From: Thermoplasmata archaeon
GTDB taxonomy: Archaea > Thermoplasmatota > Thermoplasmata > Thermoplasmatales > GCA-001856825
Assembly: GCA_021797855.1 (NCBI GenBank)
Contig: JAJZYX010000009.1
Coordinates: forward strand, 1-35,824
Length of the DNA: 35,824 nucleotides
Direction of reading: 5' to 3'
The translations under genes were made by a program, and so were the position numbers. The notes under the pieces are model-generated. The model was not told the DNA's origin and searched no databases. It was given only the letters and a program-made list of their open reading frames with translations. Below, piece after piece: positions 15,521 through 24,115 of this stretch; within the stretch, counting starts at the first letter, position 1, and each line of letters opens with the position of its first letter.

Positions 15521-15528
15521 TTATAAAA
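15521..15528 (+). promoter_or_regulatory. TATA box of tRNA-Leu
   Basis: TTATAAAA lies about 38 bases before the mature 5' end of the tRNA, which leaves room for a short 5' leader removed by RNase P. Confidence 0.5.
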
Positions 15529-15561
15529 GAATAAATAAAATGAATGACTTTTGCTCGGTGG

Positions 15562-15646
15562 GCGGAGGTTGCCGAGCTAGGTCAAAGGTGCCAGATTGAG
15601 GGTCTGGTTCCGTAGGGATCCGAGGGTTCAAATCCCTCCCTCCGCA
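15562..15646 (+). tRNA. tRNA-Leu (anticodon GAG)
   Basis: A complete class II tRNA of 85 bases. The acceptor stem pairs GCGGAGG with CCTCCGC and ends with discriminator A. The anticodon stem CCAGA/TCTGG (15591-15595 and 15603-15607) encloses the loop TTGAGGG with anticodon GAG at 15598-15600, reading CUC and CUU leucine codons. The T arm is GAGGG-TTCAAAT-CCCTC. A long variable arm lies between, as expected for leucine. The CCA end is not encoded and no intron is present. Confidence 0.95.
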
Positions 15647-16390
15647 TTCTGGTAAAGACGTGGCAAGTTTGCAGACGAACCTGTGTTAGGCATCAAGTTG
15701 TTCCGGTCATTTATCTTTGATAGTTCAAAATGAGGCGCACGTAATTGCGACAGGGTCCCAAAGGAATCTGTCCAGATGCTCGATCTATTGATCGATCCGT
15801 AGAAATCAATCTCAATCAGCAGTAGAAACCTCTGTTATGCCGGAGAATGATGGTGACATTCTCAAGTCAGGTGAAGTTGCCGTATAGGCAAAGGATATAG
15901 CTTCCACAGACCGGACCCATCCATCGAACCTGGGGCGTGCTGCATACTACTCATCAAAGGGGATGTGATTATGTTCTAGAAGAATTTGGCTCTAGACATC
16001 GTCCAGCTTGAATTAAGGCATGAAGCGGTGGCTTCACAGGTGATAGCCGCAGATGGTGCCTCCAAAACACTTTCTTCCGATCAGGTTAACTGAATGATGG
16101 AAATGCTCGTCACGTCGATCCCGCTATTAGGGATCAGCAAGCTTGAAAAACACTGCGATAACCGCAGCCTTTCTAGTTTCCTCTATGTCCAACTATACGG
16201 AAGGAAGTGCGAAGACAGTAAAAGGCAGCGGGTTCCTTCGATCCTTAGTCACCGAATCCACAAATGGAATGCCCCGAAAAGGTTGTCACGAAGGAGGCAT
16301 AACACTTACTGTGGAACATTTATTTTATGGAAATTCACAAAGAGGAAGCGTTTAATCGACCTAAAGGTGCTTAGTCTGCGTAACAGATAA
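15647..16390. other. About 750 bases without an intact gene, downstream of tRNA-Leu
   Basis: No frame on either strand is convincing here. The longest plus-strand frames (16094-16390 and 16143-16355) start without promoter or ribosome-binding signals and match no family I recognise. A frame before 16094 is open back to about 15992 and is broken by a TGA, which could mean a decayed gene. No copy of the tRNA 3' end is seen downstream, so an integrated element is not supported. It may be a decayed gene or genes, or hold an unrecognised RNA. Confidence 0.4.
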
Positions 16391-16391
16391 G

Positions 16392-16401
16392 GTTTTATAA
16401 G
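16392..16401 (+). promoter_or_regulatory. TATA box of PEP carboxykinase gene
   Basis: GTTTTATAAG centred about 26 bases before the ATG at 16423, fitting a leaderless mRNA. Confidence 0.5.
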
Positions 16402-16422
16402 ATATTCTTTACGCTCTATCAC

Positions 16423-18300
16423 ATGAAAAGTTCTGTAATTTCTGATAGGAACCTATTTGCTCCCTCTGAAATGTCCAAAATACAGATGCTTAAGAACGAC
16501 GATCTTCTAGACTTTATTTCTCATTTTATACAACTGATGGAGCCGTCATCAGTTTTTATTGTGACCGATTCCCAACAAGATTACGAATACGTGAGGAGAA
16601 AGGCAATTGAACTCGGTGAAGAGAGATCGCTCTCCTTTCTTAATCACACCTACCACTTTGACAACTATTACGACCAGGCAAGGGACAAGGAGAACACAAA
16701 GGTCCTCACCACCCATGGCGAGAAACTTCCTTTCATCAATACCGCCGACCGTAATGAGGCGATAAAGGAAATTGAGGGGTTAATGAAGGGCATAATGAGG
16801 GGGAGGACCATGCTGATAGGATTCTTTTCCCTGGGCCCGCGAGAGTCACCCCTCTCCATAAAGGGAGTCCAGATCACAGATTCCTACTACGTTATGCACA
16901 GCGAGATGATCCTCTACAGGAGAGACTACGATTACTTCGTCAAGCACCCCCAAGCTACTTTCTTGAAGTTTGTTCACAGCCAGGGAGAAGTTGATTCCAG
17001 AAAGGTTAGCAAAAATTTGAAGGAGAGGAGGGTCTATTTCGATCTTGAGGGGAATACATCACTTTCGGTGAATACCCAATATGCGGGTAATACGGTCGGT
17101 CTCAAGAAACTCGCCTTCAGGATCACTATTGCAAACGCCCTGAGGGAGGGGTGGCTTTCAGAGCATATGTTCCTCATGGGCGTAAACGGGAAAGGGAACA
17201 GGGTTTCATATTTTACGGGTGCATTTCCATCCGGATGCGGCAAAACCTCAACCTGCACGATTCCATCTGAAAGACTTGTTGGGGATGATCTAGTATTCAT
17301 AAAGAATGACAATGGTATCGCGAAGGCCATAAATGTTGAGAGCGGAGTGTTTGGGATCATTGACGGCGTTAACGCAGTTGATGACGTTACCATCTGGGAA
17401 GCAATTCACAGCGATAACGAGGTGATATTCTCAAATGTTCTCGTCAGCGAGGGGAAGCCATACTGGAACGGCATGGGTACTCCTATTCCGGACAAAGGGG
17501 AGAATCACAGTGGGGAATGGAGAAGGGGAAACAAGGATGCAGAAGGGAAGGAGATAACTCCGTCGCACAAGAATGCCAGATTCACAGTCAGTCTGGATGC
17601 GTTCAGGACTTTGGACAAGCGAGCGCTTGAGGAAAAGAATGGTGTTCCTGTAAAAGGAATTATATACGGAGGAAGGGATAGTGACACCTGGCCACCTGTA
17701 TGCGAGTCTCTCAATTGGAATCACGGCGTGATAAACAAGGGAGCAAGCATAGAATCCGAGACAACGGCAGCTAGCCTTGGAAAAACTGGTGTGAGAACTT
17801 TCAACGCTATGTCAATAATGGAGTTCCTGTCCGTTGACCTGGGGAAATACCTGAATAACTACCTCGAGTTTGGGTCGAAACTAAAGAGCAAGCCAAGGAT
17901 ATTTGCAGTGAACTACTTCCTGTCAGAGGGAGGGAAATACCTGAATGAAAAGACGGACAAAGTTGTCTGGCTGAAGTGGATGGAAAAGAGGGTACATGGT
18001 GAAGCGGATGCAATACTAACTCCCATTGGTTACGTTCCGAGGTTTGCGGACCTCGTCCAACTGTTCAGAGAGATGCTTGGGAAGGAGTACACCAGGGGGG
18101 AATACGAAAAGCAGTTCAAGGTAAGGATATCGAAGCTGATTCAAAAAGACGAGAGGATCAAGGAAATTTATTCTGGCATCAGCACAACCCCCAGAGATGT
18201 TATTGAGGAACTGGATGCAGAAATAGGCCGGCTCAGAGAATTTTCGAAGAAATATGGAGAAGAAGTATCCCCATTTTCACTCCAAGAGGAATCAATTTGA
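16423..18300 (+). CDS. pckG: Phosphoenolpyruvate carboxykinase (GTP)
   Basis: Converts oxaloacetate and GTP to phosphoenolpyruvate, GDP and CO2, the entry to gluconeogenesis. At 625 residues it has the full GTP-type length. The P-loop AFPSGCGKTS is at 267-276 with Lys 274, the kinase-2 motif VGDDLVFI at 286-293, followed by ESGVFGIIDGVN. Further on are the HKNARF segment, GRDSDTWPPV and the YVPRF stretch near the C-terminus. The start codon follows a TATA box by the leaderless distance. It is the first of three rightward genes, followed by a phospholipase-B-like hydrolase and lysA, each with its own upstream signals. Confidence 0.96.
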   Translation: MKSSVISDRNLFAPSEMSKIQMLKNDDLLDFISHFIQLMEPSSVFIVTDSQQDYEYVRRKAIELGEERSLSFLNHTYHFDNYYDQARDKENTKVLTTHGEKLPFINTADRNEAIKEIEGLMKGIMRGRTMLIGFFSLGPRESPLSIKGVQITDSYYVMHSEMILYRRDYDYFVKHPQATFLKFVHSQGEVDSRKVSKNLKERRVYFDLEGNTSLSVNTQYAGNTVGLKKLAFRITIANALREGWLSEHMFLMGVNGKGNRVSYFTGAFPSGCGKTSTCTIPSERLVGDDLVFIKNDNGIAKAINVESGVFGIIDGVNAVDDVTIWEAIHSDNEVIFSNVLVSEGKPYWNGMGTPIPDKGENHSGEWRRGNKDAEGKEITPSHKNARFTVSLDAFRTLDKRALEEKNGVPVKGIIYGGRDSDTWPPVCESLNWNHGVINKGASIESETTAASLGKTGVRTFNAMSIMEFLSVDLGKYLNNYLEFGSKLKSKPRIFAVNYFLSEGGKYLNEKTDKVVWLKWMEKRVHGEADAILTPIGYVPRFADLVQLFREMLGKEYTRGEYEKQFKVRISKLIQKDERIKEIYSGISTTPRDVIEELDAEIGRLREFSKKYGEEVSPFSLQEESI

Positions 18301-18404
18301 ACATGGAAGCAAGTCGGGATGGGACTTTTCCATTGAATTGCAATAGGTCCAGATATATAACCACGTAAGAAATGGAATTAAAGATTAAGAATCTGGGGTG
18401 ATAG

Positions 18405-19676
18405 ATGAAGAATAACGAATTCATCTTCGGAGAGGTATCTGGAAGCCCAGTGGAGATAGGAACCTGGATTGGAAAAAACTTTAGCAGGAAGCTCCGGAGG
18501 ACGATAGACAGTTTCAACTTTATCTTCAATCATGACTTTGGCAAAACTTGGCAATGGTTGATTGATTTCTCCCTCACCAATTTCCAGAAATTAATTGACA
18601 TAGAAATCATGGAGGAGATGGAGGGTATCGTCAAGGGATACAACTCAGTTGCGAGTGATAGGATAAGATACGAAGACATACTTGCTCTAAACGTCATGTT
18701 CGATGCGGAAAGTTTCCTTACGCAGAAGGAAGGGGCAGCCAATGGGTCCTGTACTTCCTTCATATCAACCGGCGATTTCACATCGGACCGGGATGTGATT
18801 CTTGCCCACTCCACCTGGTGGAGATATTTCACGGCAGTGAACTTCGACCTCATTCTAAAGGTAGTTCCGGACAATGGGTACAGTTTTGTAATGCAGACGG
18901 CCCCGGGGCTTGTTTTCAGCGGCACGGATTTCTACTACAACGAAAAGGGGATCATGGCGAGCGAAACAACACTCGATGGGATCAACACTTACAGCACGAA
19001 TGGTATACCGATATTTCAGAGGCTGAGGCTCGCAATCCAGCATTCAGATTCCATCTATAGTTTCTCCAAAAGGATCATAGAAGGTAATACTGGTGGGTAC
19101 TCGAACGATTACCTGATGGGGGATGCAAGAGAAAAGGAGATCGGTCTGCTGGAAATTGCAACTCATAACCACGTATTATCGAAGAAGAACAACGGTTACT
19201 TTATTTCCAGCAATATGGTGCAGTTCGATGAGGTCAGAAGAGAATCAAATATAAAATATGATAATTCAATCAACTCAGATAACGCACGGCTTTTCAGGCT
19301 AAAGGAACTGATGGAGGATGAGGTTCTGACCATAGACAGGTGCAAACGGATCCTGGCAGATCACTTAGACTACTCACTGGGTCAGGACAGGCCGGGGAAG
19401 AACTCGATCTGTGGTCACAGGGAAGAGGAACCAAACGTTGATGTATTTGATCGGAAAGGTCCTTACTACCCTATTGGCTCCATAGACGGGAAAATTGTTA
19501 CGGGAAAAGGGGCACTCTCTGGCATTTCCCACATAAAGTGGGGAAAACCCTGTTCAGGCGTTTTTGAAAGTTCTGCATTTCTGGCTTCTCATTCAGAATA
19601 CGCTTGGACGGAACAGTTTCTCGAAGATGTAGGGTCAGAAGAGTGGAAGATTGTATCTCATGGATGGAAAAGATAG
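18405..19676 (+). CDS. Phospholipase-B-like / C45-type Ntn hydrolase
   Basis: A 423-residue protein of the Ntn-hydrolase superfamily. The candidate nucleophile is Cys 116 in ANGSCTSFIS, followed by HSTWWRY at 135-141, TAPGLVFSGTDFYYNEKG and SETTL. These segments line up by eye with eukaryotic phospholipase-B-like (PLBD/LAMA) proteins (C-S-A, H-N-T-W, PG-x-S-x-DDFY, TETT). Related enzymes are autoproteolytic acyl hydrolases or acyltransferases on amide or ester bonds. There is no signal peptide, so it is probably cytosolic, unlike the lysosomal members. A TATA-like ATATATAA at 18353-18360 and a GGGGTGAT ribosome-binding site very close to the ATG precede it. Substrate unknown; an amidase is as likely as a lipase. 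Confidence 0.7.
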   Translation: MKNNEFIFGEVSGSPVEIGTWIGKNFSRKLRRTIDSFNFIFNHDFGKTWQWLIDFSLTNFQKLIDIEIMEEMEGIVKGYNSVASDRIRYEDILALNVMFDAESFLTQKEGAANGSCTSFISTGDFTSDRDVILAHSTWWRYFTAVNFDLILKVVPDNGYSFVMQTAPGLVFSGTDFYYNEKGIMASETTLDGINTYSTNGIPIFQRLRLAIQHSDSIYSFSKRIIEGNTGGYSNDYLMGDAREKEIGLLEIATHNHVLSKKNNGYFISSNMVQFDEVRRESNIKYDNSINSDNARLFRLKELMEDEVLTIDRCKRILADHLDYSLGQDRPGKNSICGHREEEPNVDVFDRKGPYYPIGSIDGKIVTGKGALSGISHIKWGKPCSGVFESSAFLASHSEYAWTEQFLEDVGSEEWKIVSHGWKR

Positions 19677-19757
19677 TTAAGCTCCATGGTGATTAGTTGC
19701 ATAAATTGAGACCGCATATCTTAAAAGAACTCATATAATAAATGCGCATTGTAAATT

Positions 19758-21017
19758 GTGAACATAGAGGATATCATTTACGAGCAAAAGGGATCGTTAT
19801 ATCTGGACGGTAAGAACCTGCCTGGACTGGCAAAGAAGTACGGTACTCCCATTATAGTCTATTCAAAGAGGAAAATTCAGGAGAATGTGGGGAAGCTAAG
19901 GAAGGCCTTTTCTGGTGGCAGAACCTCTATACACTTCTCCATCAAATCAAACTACAACCCCTTCATACTTCGCATGCTTCAGGGGATGAATGTTGGGGTA
20001 GACGCAGCTACCCCTAATGAGGTAGCGCTAGCACTCAAAGTAGGTTTCCCCGCGGAGAAGATAATAGCCACGCCTAACAACATGTCCAGGGAAGACCTTC
20101 TTTCAATAACAAGACAGGGGGTGGTACTGAACTTTGATGATATTTCTCAGATGAAATTATTGGGTGATGATTTACCGGAAGTGGTTTCTTTCAGGATAAA
20201 TCCCGGTATAGGGAGAGGGCAGTTCAAGGGGATAAAAACCGGAGGGAGGGGGAGCAAGTTTGGGATTCCCCCCGAGGTGGCAGTGAAAGCGTATAGAATG
20301 GCGAAGAGGAAAGGGGTTAAAAGGTTCGGAATCCATATGATGACAGGGTCCAACGTTCTTGATCCTTCGTTCTTCGATCGATCTTCCTATCTGTTTTTCA
20401 GGATTGCAGACAGAATCGCCAGGGAGAATGGAATAGAATTTGAGTTCCTCGACATTGGCGGAGGATTTGGAGTACCTTACAATATTGAGGATAAGGAACT
20501 AGACGTAGACGAAGTCGGTCATTACATTCTCCGCAATTTCAGCAAGTTCAGCTCCAAAGGGCAGTTCCGGGACAGTCAGCTTATACTTGAGCCTGGCAGG
20601 TTCATAATTGCGAACGCAGGAGTGCTGCTCGCATCGGTGACGGGGATAAAGAGGTACGATAATGTGCTTGTGGGAATGGACGTGAGCATGAACACTCTAA
20701 TTAGAATTCCACTCTATGGGGCAGTTCACCCGGTGTTTGTTGCAAACAGGACTTCAGATTCAAGGAAGGTATCAGTCAATCTAGTGGGACAGGTCTGTGA
20801 GAACACGGACATCCTCTTCAGGTCAATATCCCTTCCCAGGTTGGAAGTAGGCGATACAATTGCGATTCTCAATTGCGGGGCTTACGTCACTTCAATGTCT
20901 TCGAATTACAACCTCCTTGCCCGTCCGATGGAGATAATGATCGATGGTAGCAAGGAAAGGGTTATAAGAAGAAGGGAGACAGTCGAAGACATCCTCCAAT
21001 CTTTTGAAAATGTTTAA
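19758..21017 (+). CDS. lysA: Diaminopimelate decarboxylase
   Basis: PLP enzyme that decarboxylates meso-diaminopimelate to lysine. The fold-type III family marks are present: PLP lysine in HFSIKSNYNP (Lys 63), DAATPNEVALAL, RINPGIG, the HMMTGS segment, LDIGGGFGVPY, LEPGRFI, the CENTD motif with the active-site Cys and the SNYN end. At 419 residues it has normal length. It starts with GTG at 19758, 22-24 bases after a CATATAATAA box, so it is probably leaderless. A related decarboxylase acting on another amino acid cannot be excluded, and no other DAP-pathway gene is in the window. Confidence 0.87.
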   Translation: MNIEDIIYEQKGSLYLDGKNLPGLAKKYGTPIIVYSKRKIQENVGKLRKAFSGGRTSIHFSIKSNYNPFILRMLQGMNVGVDAATPNEVALALKVGFPAEKIIATPNNMSREDLLSITRQGVVLNFDDISQMKLLGDDLPEVVSFRINPGIGRGQFKGIKTGGRGSKFGIPPEVAVKAYRMAKRKGVKRFGIHMMTGSNVLDPSFFDRSSYLFFRIADRIARENGIEFEFLDIGGGFGVPYNIEDKELDVDEVGHYILRNFSKFSSKGQFRDSQLILEPGRFIIANAGVLLASVTGIKRYDNVLVGMDVSMNTLIRIPLYGAVHPVFVANRTSDSRKVSVNLVGQVCENTDILFRSISLPRLEVGDTIAILNCGAYVTSMSSNYNLLARPMEIMIDGSKERVIRRRETVEDILQSFENV

Positions 21018-21050
21018 CTTCCAACTGAAAACTTTGAAGGAAAATAGACT

Positions 21051-21077
21051 ATAAAAATAAGAAAAATGATAAAAGGA
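21051..21077 (-). terminator. T-rich transcription end for the peptide-binding protein gene
   Basis: On the minus strand, just past the stop of the leftward gene, three T-rich runs (TTTTAT, TTTTTCTT, TTTTTAT) follow one another. Archaeal RNA polymerase terminates at such runs. It lies in the 71-base gap between two convergent genes. Confidence 0.45.
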
Positions 21078-21088
21078 AATAATTGCAG

Positions 21089-23989
21089 TCAGGTGTAAGT
21101 GAGGTAATCGTACATTAGTATTCCGCCAAACATGACGTTTTCCTGATAGGACGTGATCGAGGTGGGTGAAATATGCGAGTTTACCACCCAGTATCCGCTA
21201 ATTGAGTAGAGGTAGACGTCGACCGTCATGTTGACCAGCTCCTCATTCATTTCGTGGAAATATTTGAGCGCAAGCGTAGTGTTGCTCGTACTGCTGGCAA
21301 TTGCATACATCTGGTCCATAGCGGTCAGGTTGTTGTACTGCTCAACCATTCCTGGCAGGCCGCTCACGGGATTTGAGGAGTTGTTGAACCAGGAAGGATA
21401 GAATCCTTGGGGTCCCATGAAGAAACTGTTGATGCTGGGATAAGCTATCGGTCCCATGTAGTCAGTCGGATACGGATAATCTGGTTCCCAGAGAGCTTGA
21501 AGGATTGGAGCAGGGTTCTGTGTCGGAACCTCCCAAGCTGTCACCTCGTTGTTTGGACTCGGCTCAACAGGGAACGTTGCACCCGGTATTATCTGTTGAA
21601 GGTCTTGACCCCACGTTGTGGCCCCTTCCACGTCCACAGGGTCCGCGGTATAAACTGCTATCGGAATGCTCAGCGGCGCTCCCCGATAGAGGACGTCGCC
21701 GGCCGTGATCCCCCCAGCTGTCACCGATGCTATTGTCAAACCCTCCGCTGCAAAGTAAGGGGAGTTGACGAAGGCCGTCCAGTTCTGTTCGGCATACGTC
21801 ATGTTGAACTGAGGCAGCGAGACGCCAGCAGCAAGTAAGCTTGCGTTATTCTGGTAACCCAACATGCCGTAAGGCAGAGCTCCAGCGTAGCCAGTTCCGA
21901 ACGTAGTGTTGTATACCTTATTTCCGACCTGTTCAGCTAGATAATATGGGTAGTTGTAGGCGTCGGCAAATGCCCTTCTGACCTGTATTGAATCAAAGAA
22001 AGTCTGCGGAACATTGGCCGTAGGGAAAACGGAAGAGAGGAGAGTTTCGTTTATGTTCGCATTTAGCTGGTACCAATATATACCTATAGTTGGGAACGTG
22101 TAAACGTCAACGATGCCGGATTTCTGAAGGCTCTGAACTGCGTACCAGTCACTCGTCGGGAAGAACGCAGCTGCCCCTGCAAACCCTGACTTCAGTTGAA
22201 GGTACTGTGTGGACTCTTCTCCTATATATTCAAGTACCACCCGCCCAATTGAAGGTCTGGGCATCCATCCGTTCCCTGGGGGGTTGTAGTTAGGGTTTGC
22301 AACCAGGACGACTTCAGATGCAGGAATAGTGTAATCAATCATGTAGGGCCCGCTTGACATGATGTTGTTTACCAAGTAACTGATGTAGTCTCCAGCATTC
22401 CCGTGCGCCTGGTAGGCCAAGAAGTCAGATGCATTCCACCCTATGCCACCTCCGTGTTGCTGCGCCCACGAAGCATCTATGATCCACCCTCCACTGACCT
22501 GCCCGAGGATTTCATATACCAGGGAAGGTGACATCGGATTCTGGAAGTGGAACGTCACATTGTTAGTTGCGTTGTCCCAGGTTATATTCTGGGTAAGATT
22601 CCAGAATGTGTTCGAAGTATAGTAATTTCCTGGCAGCAGGTACTGGGCCTGGATCCATCCAGGAGTTCCAGGGCTTCCTGCATCAAAGAGGAGTGTCCTG
22701 TAGAATGAGAAGGCTACATCCCATCCGGTAACGTGAGTTCCGTCCGCAAATGTGGCGTTTGACCTGATGTGGAACGTATAGTTCTCGTAAGGTTTTATTT
22801 GCACCTTGTAGCTTCCAGAGTATCCCGCTATGGATGGGTTGACGGTTACAGTGTAATTGTTCCAGTTTGTATTGATTCCTCCATTCGCAGTTGTTGGAAG
22901 ATAGGCAGCAAGGTAGGGGAAGAATCCGCTGGAGCTTGTTCCGTTGTAACCCACCAGTGTTGCCATCGTGTTAGCATCTATTTCGAAATTCTGTATGCCG
23001 TAGGCAATCGCTGGATCAATTGTCACGTACCCGCCTGTAGTGGCCTCTGCGTTAACAAATGTCGTTCCAGCAGCAGATGTGGTGGAATATTCTGCTGCAC
23101 TTGAGAATACTGGGATATCTTCGTAGTAGGCAGTGTTATAAACCCCTAGGGAGGTATTCACCATTCCTGTTGTTGAATTGACTTCAGCCGTAAAAGTGTC
23201 CAGTTCAAGCTGGTAGTAACCTGATGAGAGCGTTATGTTGAAGAGTGCAGTGCTCAAAGGAAGCTCATAAAGACCTGATGAACTGTTGAAATAATAAGGA
23301 AGCACTGCACTTCCAACCACAGATCCATTGAGCGAAACAGTTAGGGATTGCGACACCACCTGATAGCTGCTGTTTGCTGGAGGCGTAAAGTACCCGATCA
23401 GGAGCGAGAGGGAGGTACCTGGCTTGTAAATCCAGCTGTTATTGACAACCGGTTGGGCCGAAGATGATTGTATTGCGATGTTTCCGTACGACTCGTTTTG
23501 CGGAAGAGCAGATGCGGCTTCATTCACGCCGACAGGTATAATCTGTCCATTCCCTGAGAATGTGGAGCTTGGATAGCTCACTGTGTAGTAGATGTAGTAT
23601 GACCCGGGGGAGGAATATGTGTGGGAAACGTTAACGTAATCTGATCCCGAGTAAGGTATCACCTGAGGCGACCCATCCCCCCAGTTAATTGTCAGGCTGT
23701 TGAACTTACCATTCGTCTTGATAGATAGGTTGTAGGGCTCATTGTACTGTGCAATCGCATTTGCCGAAACTATTTGTGCCGAAGTTCCCACGGGAGTTGA
23801 TTGCTGGGGATGATAAAACGCCAGAACTCCGAGTGCGGCAACTATCACGACTAAAACAACGATAATTGCATACCACTTTGTGTCTGAGGGGCGCTTCCTC
23901 TCCGGAGAAATCTGCGCAGGGGAATTCGGCCGTTGGTCATCTTTTCCAATTTCTGTCATCTCTTGTTCCTCCAAAATTCCAACATTCAA
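21089..23989 (-). CDS. Membrane-anchored peptide-binding protein (SBP family 5) with PKD domain
   Basis: A 966-residue protein. A charged cytoplasmic start is followed by one transmembrane helix (about 41-61, WYAIIVVLVVIVAALGVLAF). Next comes a PKD-like domain (about 88-150: LTINWGDGS, HTYSSPGSYYIYYTVSYP), and from about 330 a solute-binding family 5 (oligopeptide/nickel) domain with TFADGTHVTGWDVAFSFYR, NPNYNPPGNG and VRRAFADAYNYPYY. It should capture peptides outside the cell for an ABC importer. No permease or ATPase genes are adjacent. It is rich in N-glycosylation sequons. Two in-frame starts, 23989 and 23959, each have their own ribosome-binding site (AGGTGA and GGAGG). The dipeptide epimerase next door supports a peptide role. 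Confidence 0.85.
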   Translation of the reverse strand: MNVGILEEQEMTEIGKDDQRPNSPAQISPERKRPSDTKWYAIIVVLVVIVAALGVLAFYHPQQSTPVGTSAQIVSANAIAQYNEPYNLSIKTNGKFNSLTINWGDGSPQVIPYSGSDYVNVSHTYSSPGSYYIYYTVSYPSSTFSGNGQIIPVGVNEAASALPQNESYGNIAIQSSSAQPVVNNSWIYKPGTSLSLLIGYFTPPANSSYQVVSQSLTVSLNGSVVGSAVLPYYFNSSSGLYELPLSTALFNITLSSGYYQLELDTFTAEVNSTTGMVNTSLGVYNTAYYEDIPVFSSAAEYSTTSAAGTTFVNAEATTGGYVTIDPAIAYGIQNFEIDANTMATLVGYNGTSSSGFFPYLAAYLPTTANGGINTNWNNYTVTVNPSIAGYSGSYKVQIKPYENYTFHIRSNATFADGTHVTGWDVAFSFYRTLLFDAGSPGTPGWIQAQYLLPGNYYTSNTFWNLTQNITWDNATNNVTFHFQNPMSPSLVYEILGQVSGGWIIDASWAQQHGGGIGWNASDFLAYQAHGNAGDYISYLVNNIMSSGPYMIDYTIPASEVVLVANPNYNPPGNGWMPRPSIGRVVLEYIGEESTQYLQLKSGFAGAAAFFPTSDWYAVQSLQKSGIVDVYTFPTIGIYWYQLNANINETLLSSVFPTANVPQTFFDSIQVRRAFADAYNYPYYLAEQVGNKVYNTTFGTGYAGALPYGMLGYQNNASLLAAGVSLPQFNMTYAEQNWTAFVNSPYFAAEGLTIASVTAGGITAGDVLYRGAPLSIPIAVYTADPVDVEGATTWGQDLQQIIPGATFPVEPSPNNEVTAWEVPTQNPAPILQALWEPDYPYPTDYMGPIAYPSINSFFMGPQGFYPSWFNNSSNPVSGLPGMVEQYNNLTAMDQMYAIASSTSNTTLALKYFHEMNEELVNMTVDVYLYSISGYWVVNSHISPTSITSYQENVMFGGILMYDYLTYT

Positions 23990-24115
23990 CGGTCACCTGA
24001 ATTTAAGACTTTCTAAAATTTTTGATTTGAATTTGGTAGTAATTATCATGTCAGAGCGTTGATTCATGCAGTCTTGGCGCTTGTCAGAGAGAGAAGTGGA
24101 TGTGACTCACTGAAT

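Noticed and set aside
16094-16390. A 98-codon plus-strand frame and an overlapping 70-codon frame before pckG
   Set aside because: No family resemblance, no promoter at the right distance, and two overlapping frames of similar quality; treated as non-coding or decayed sequence.
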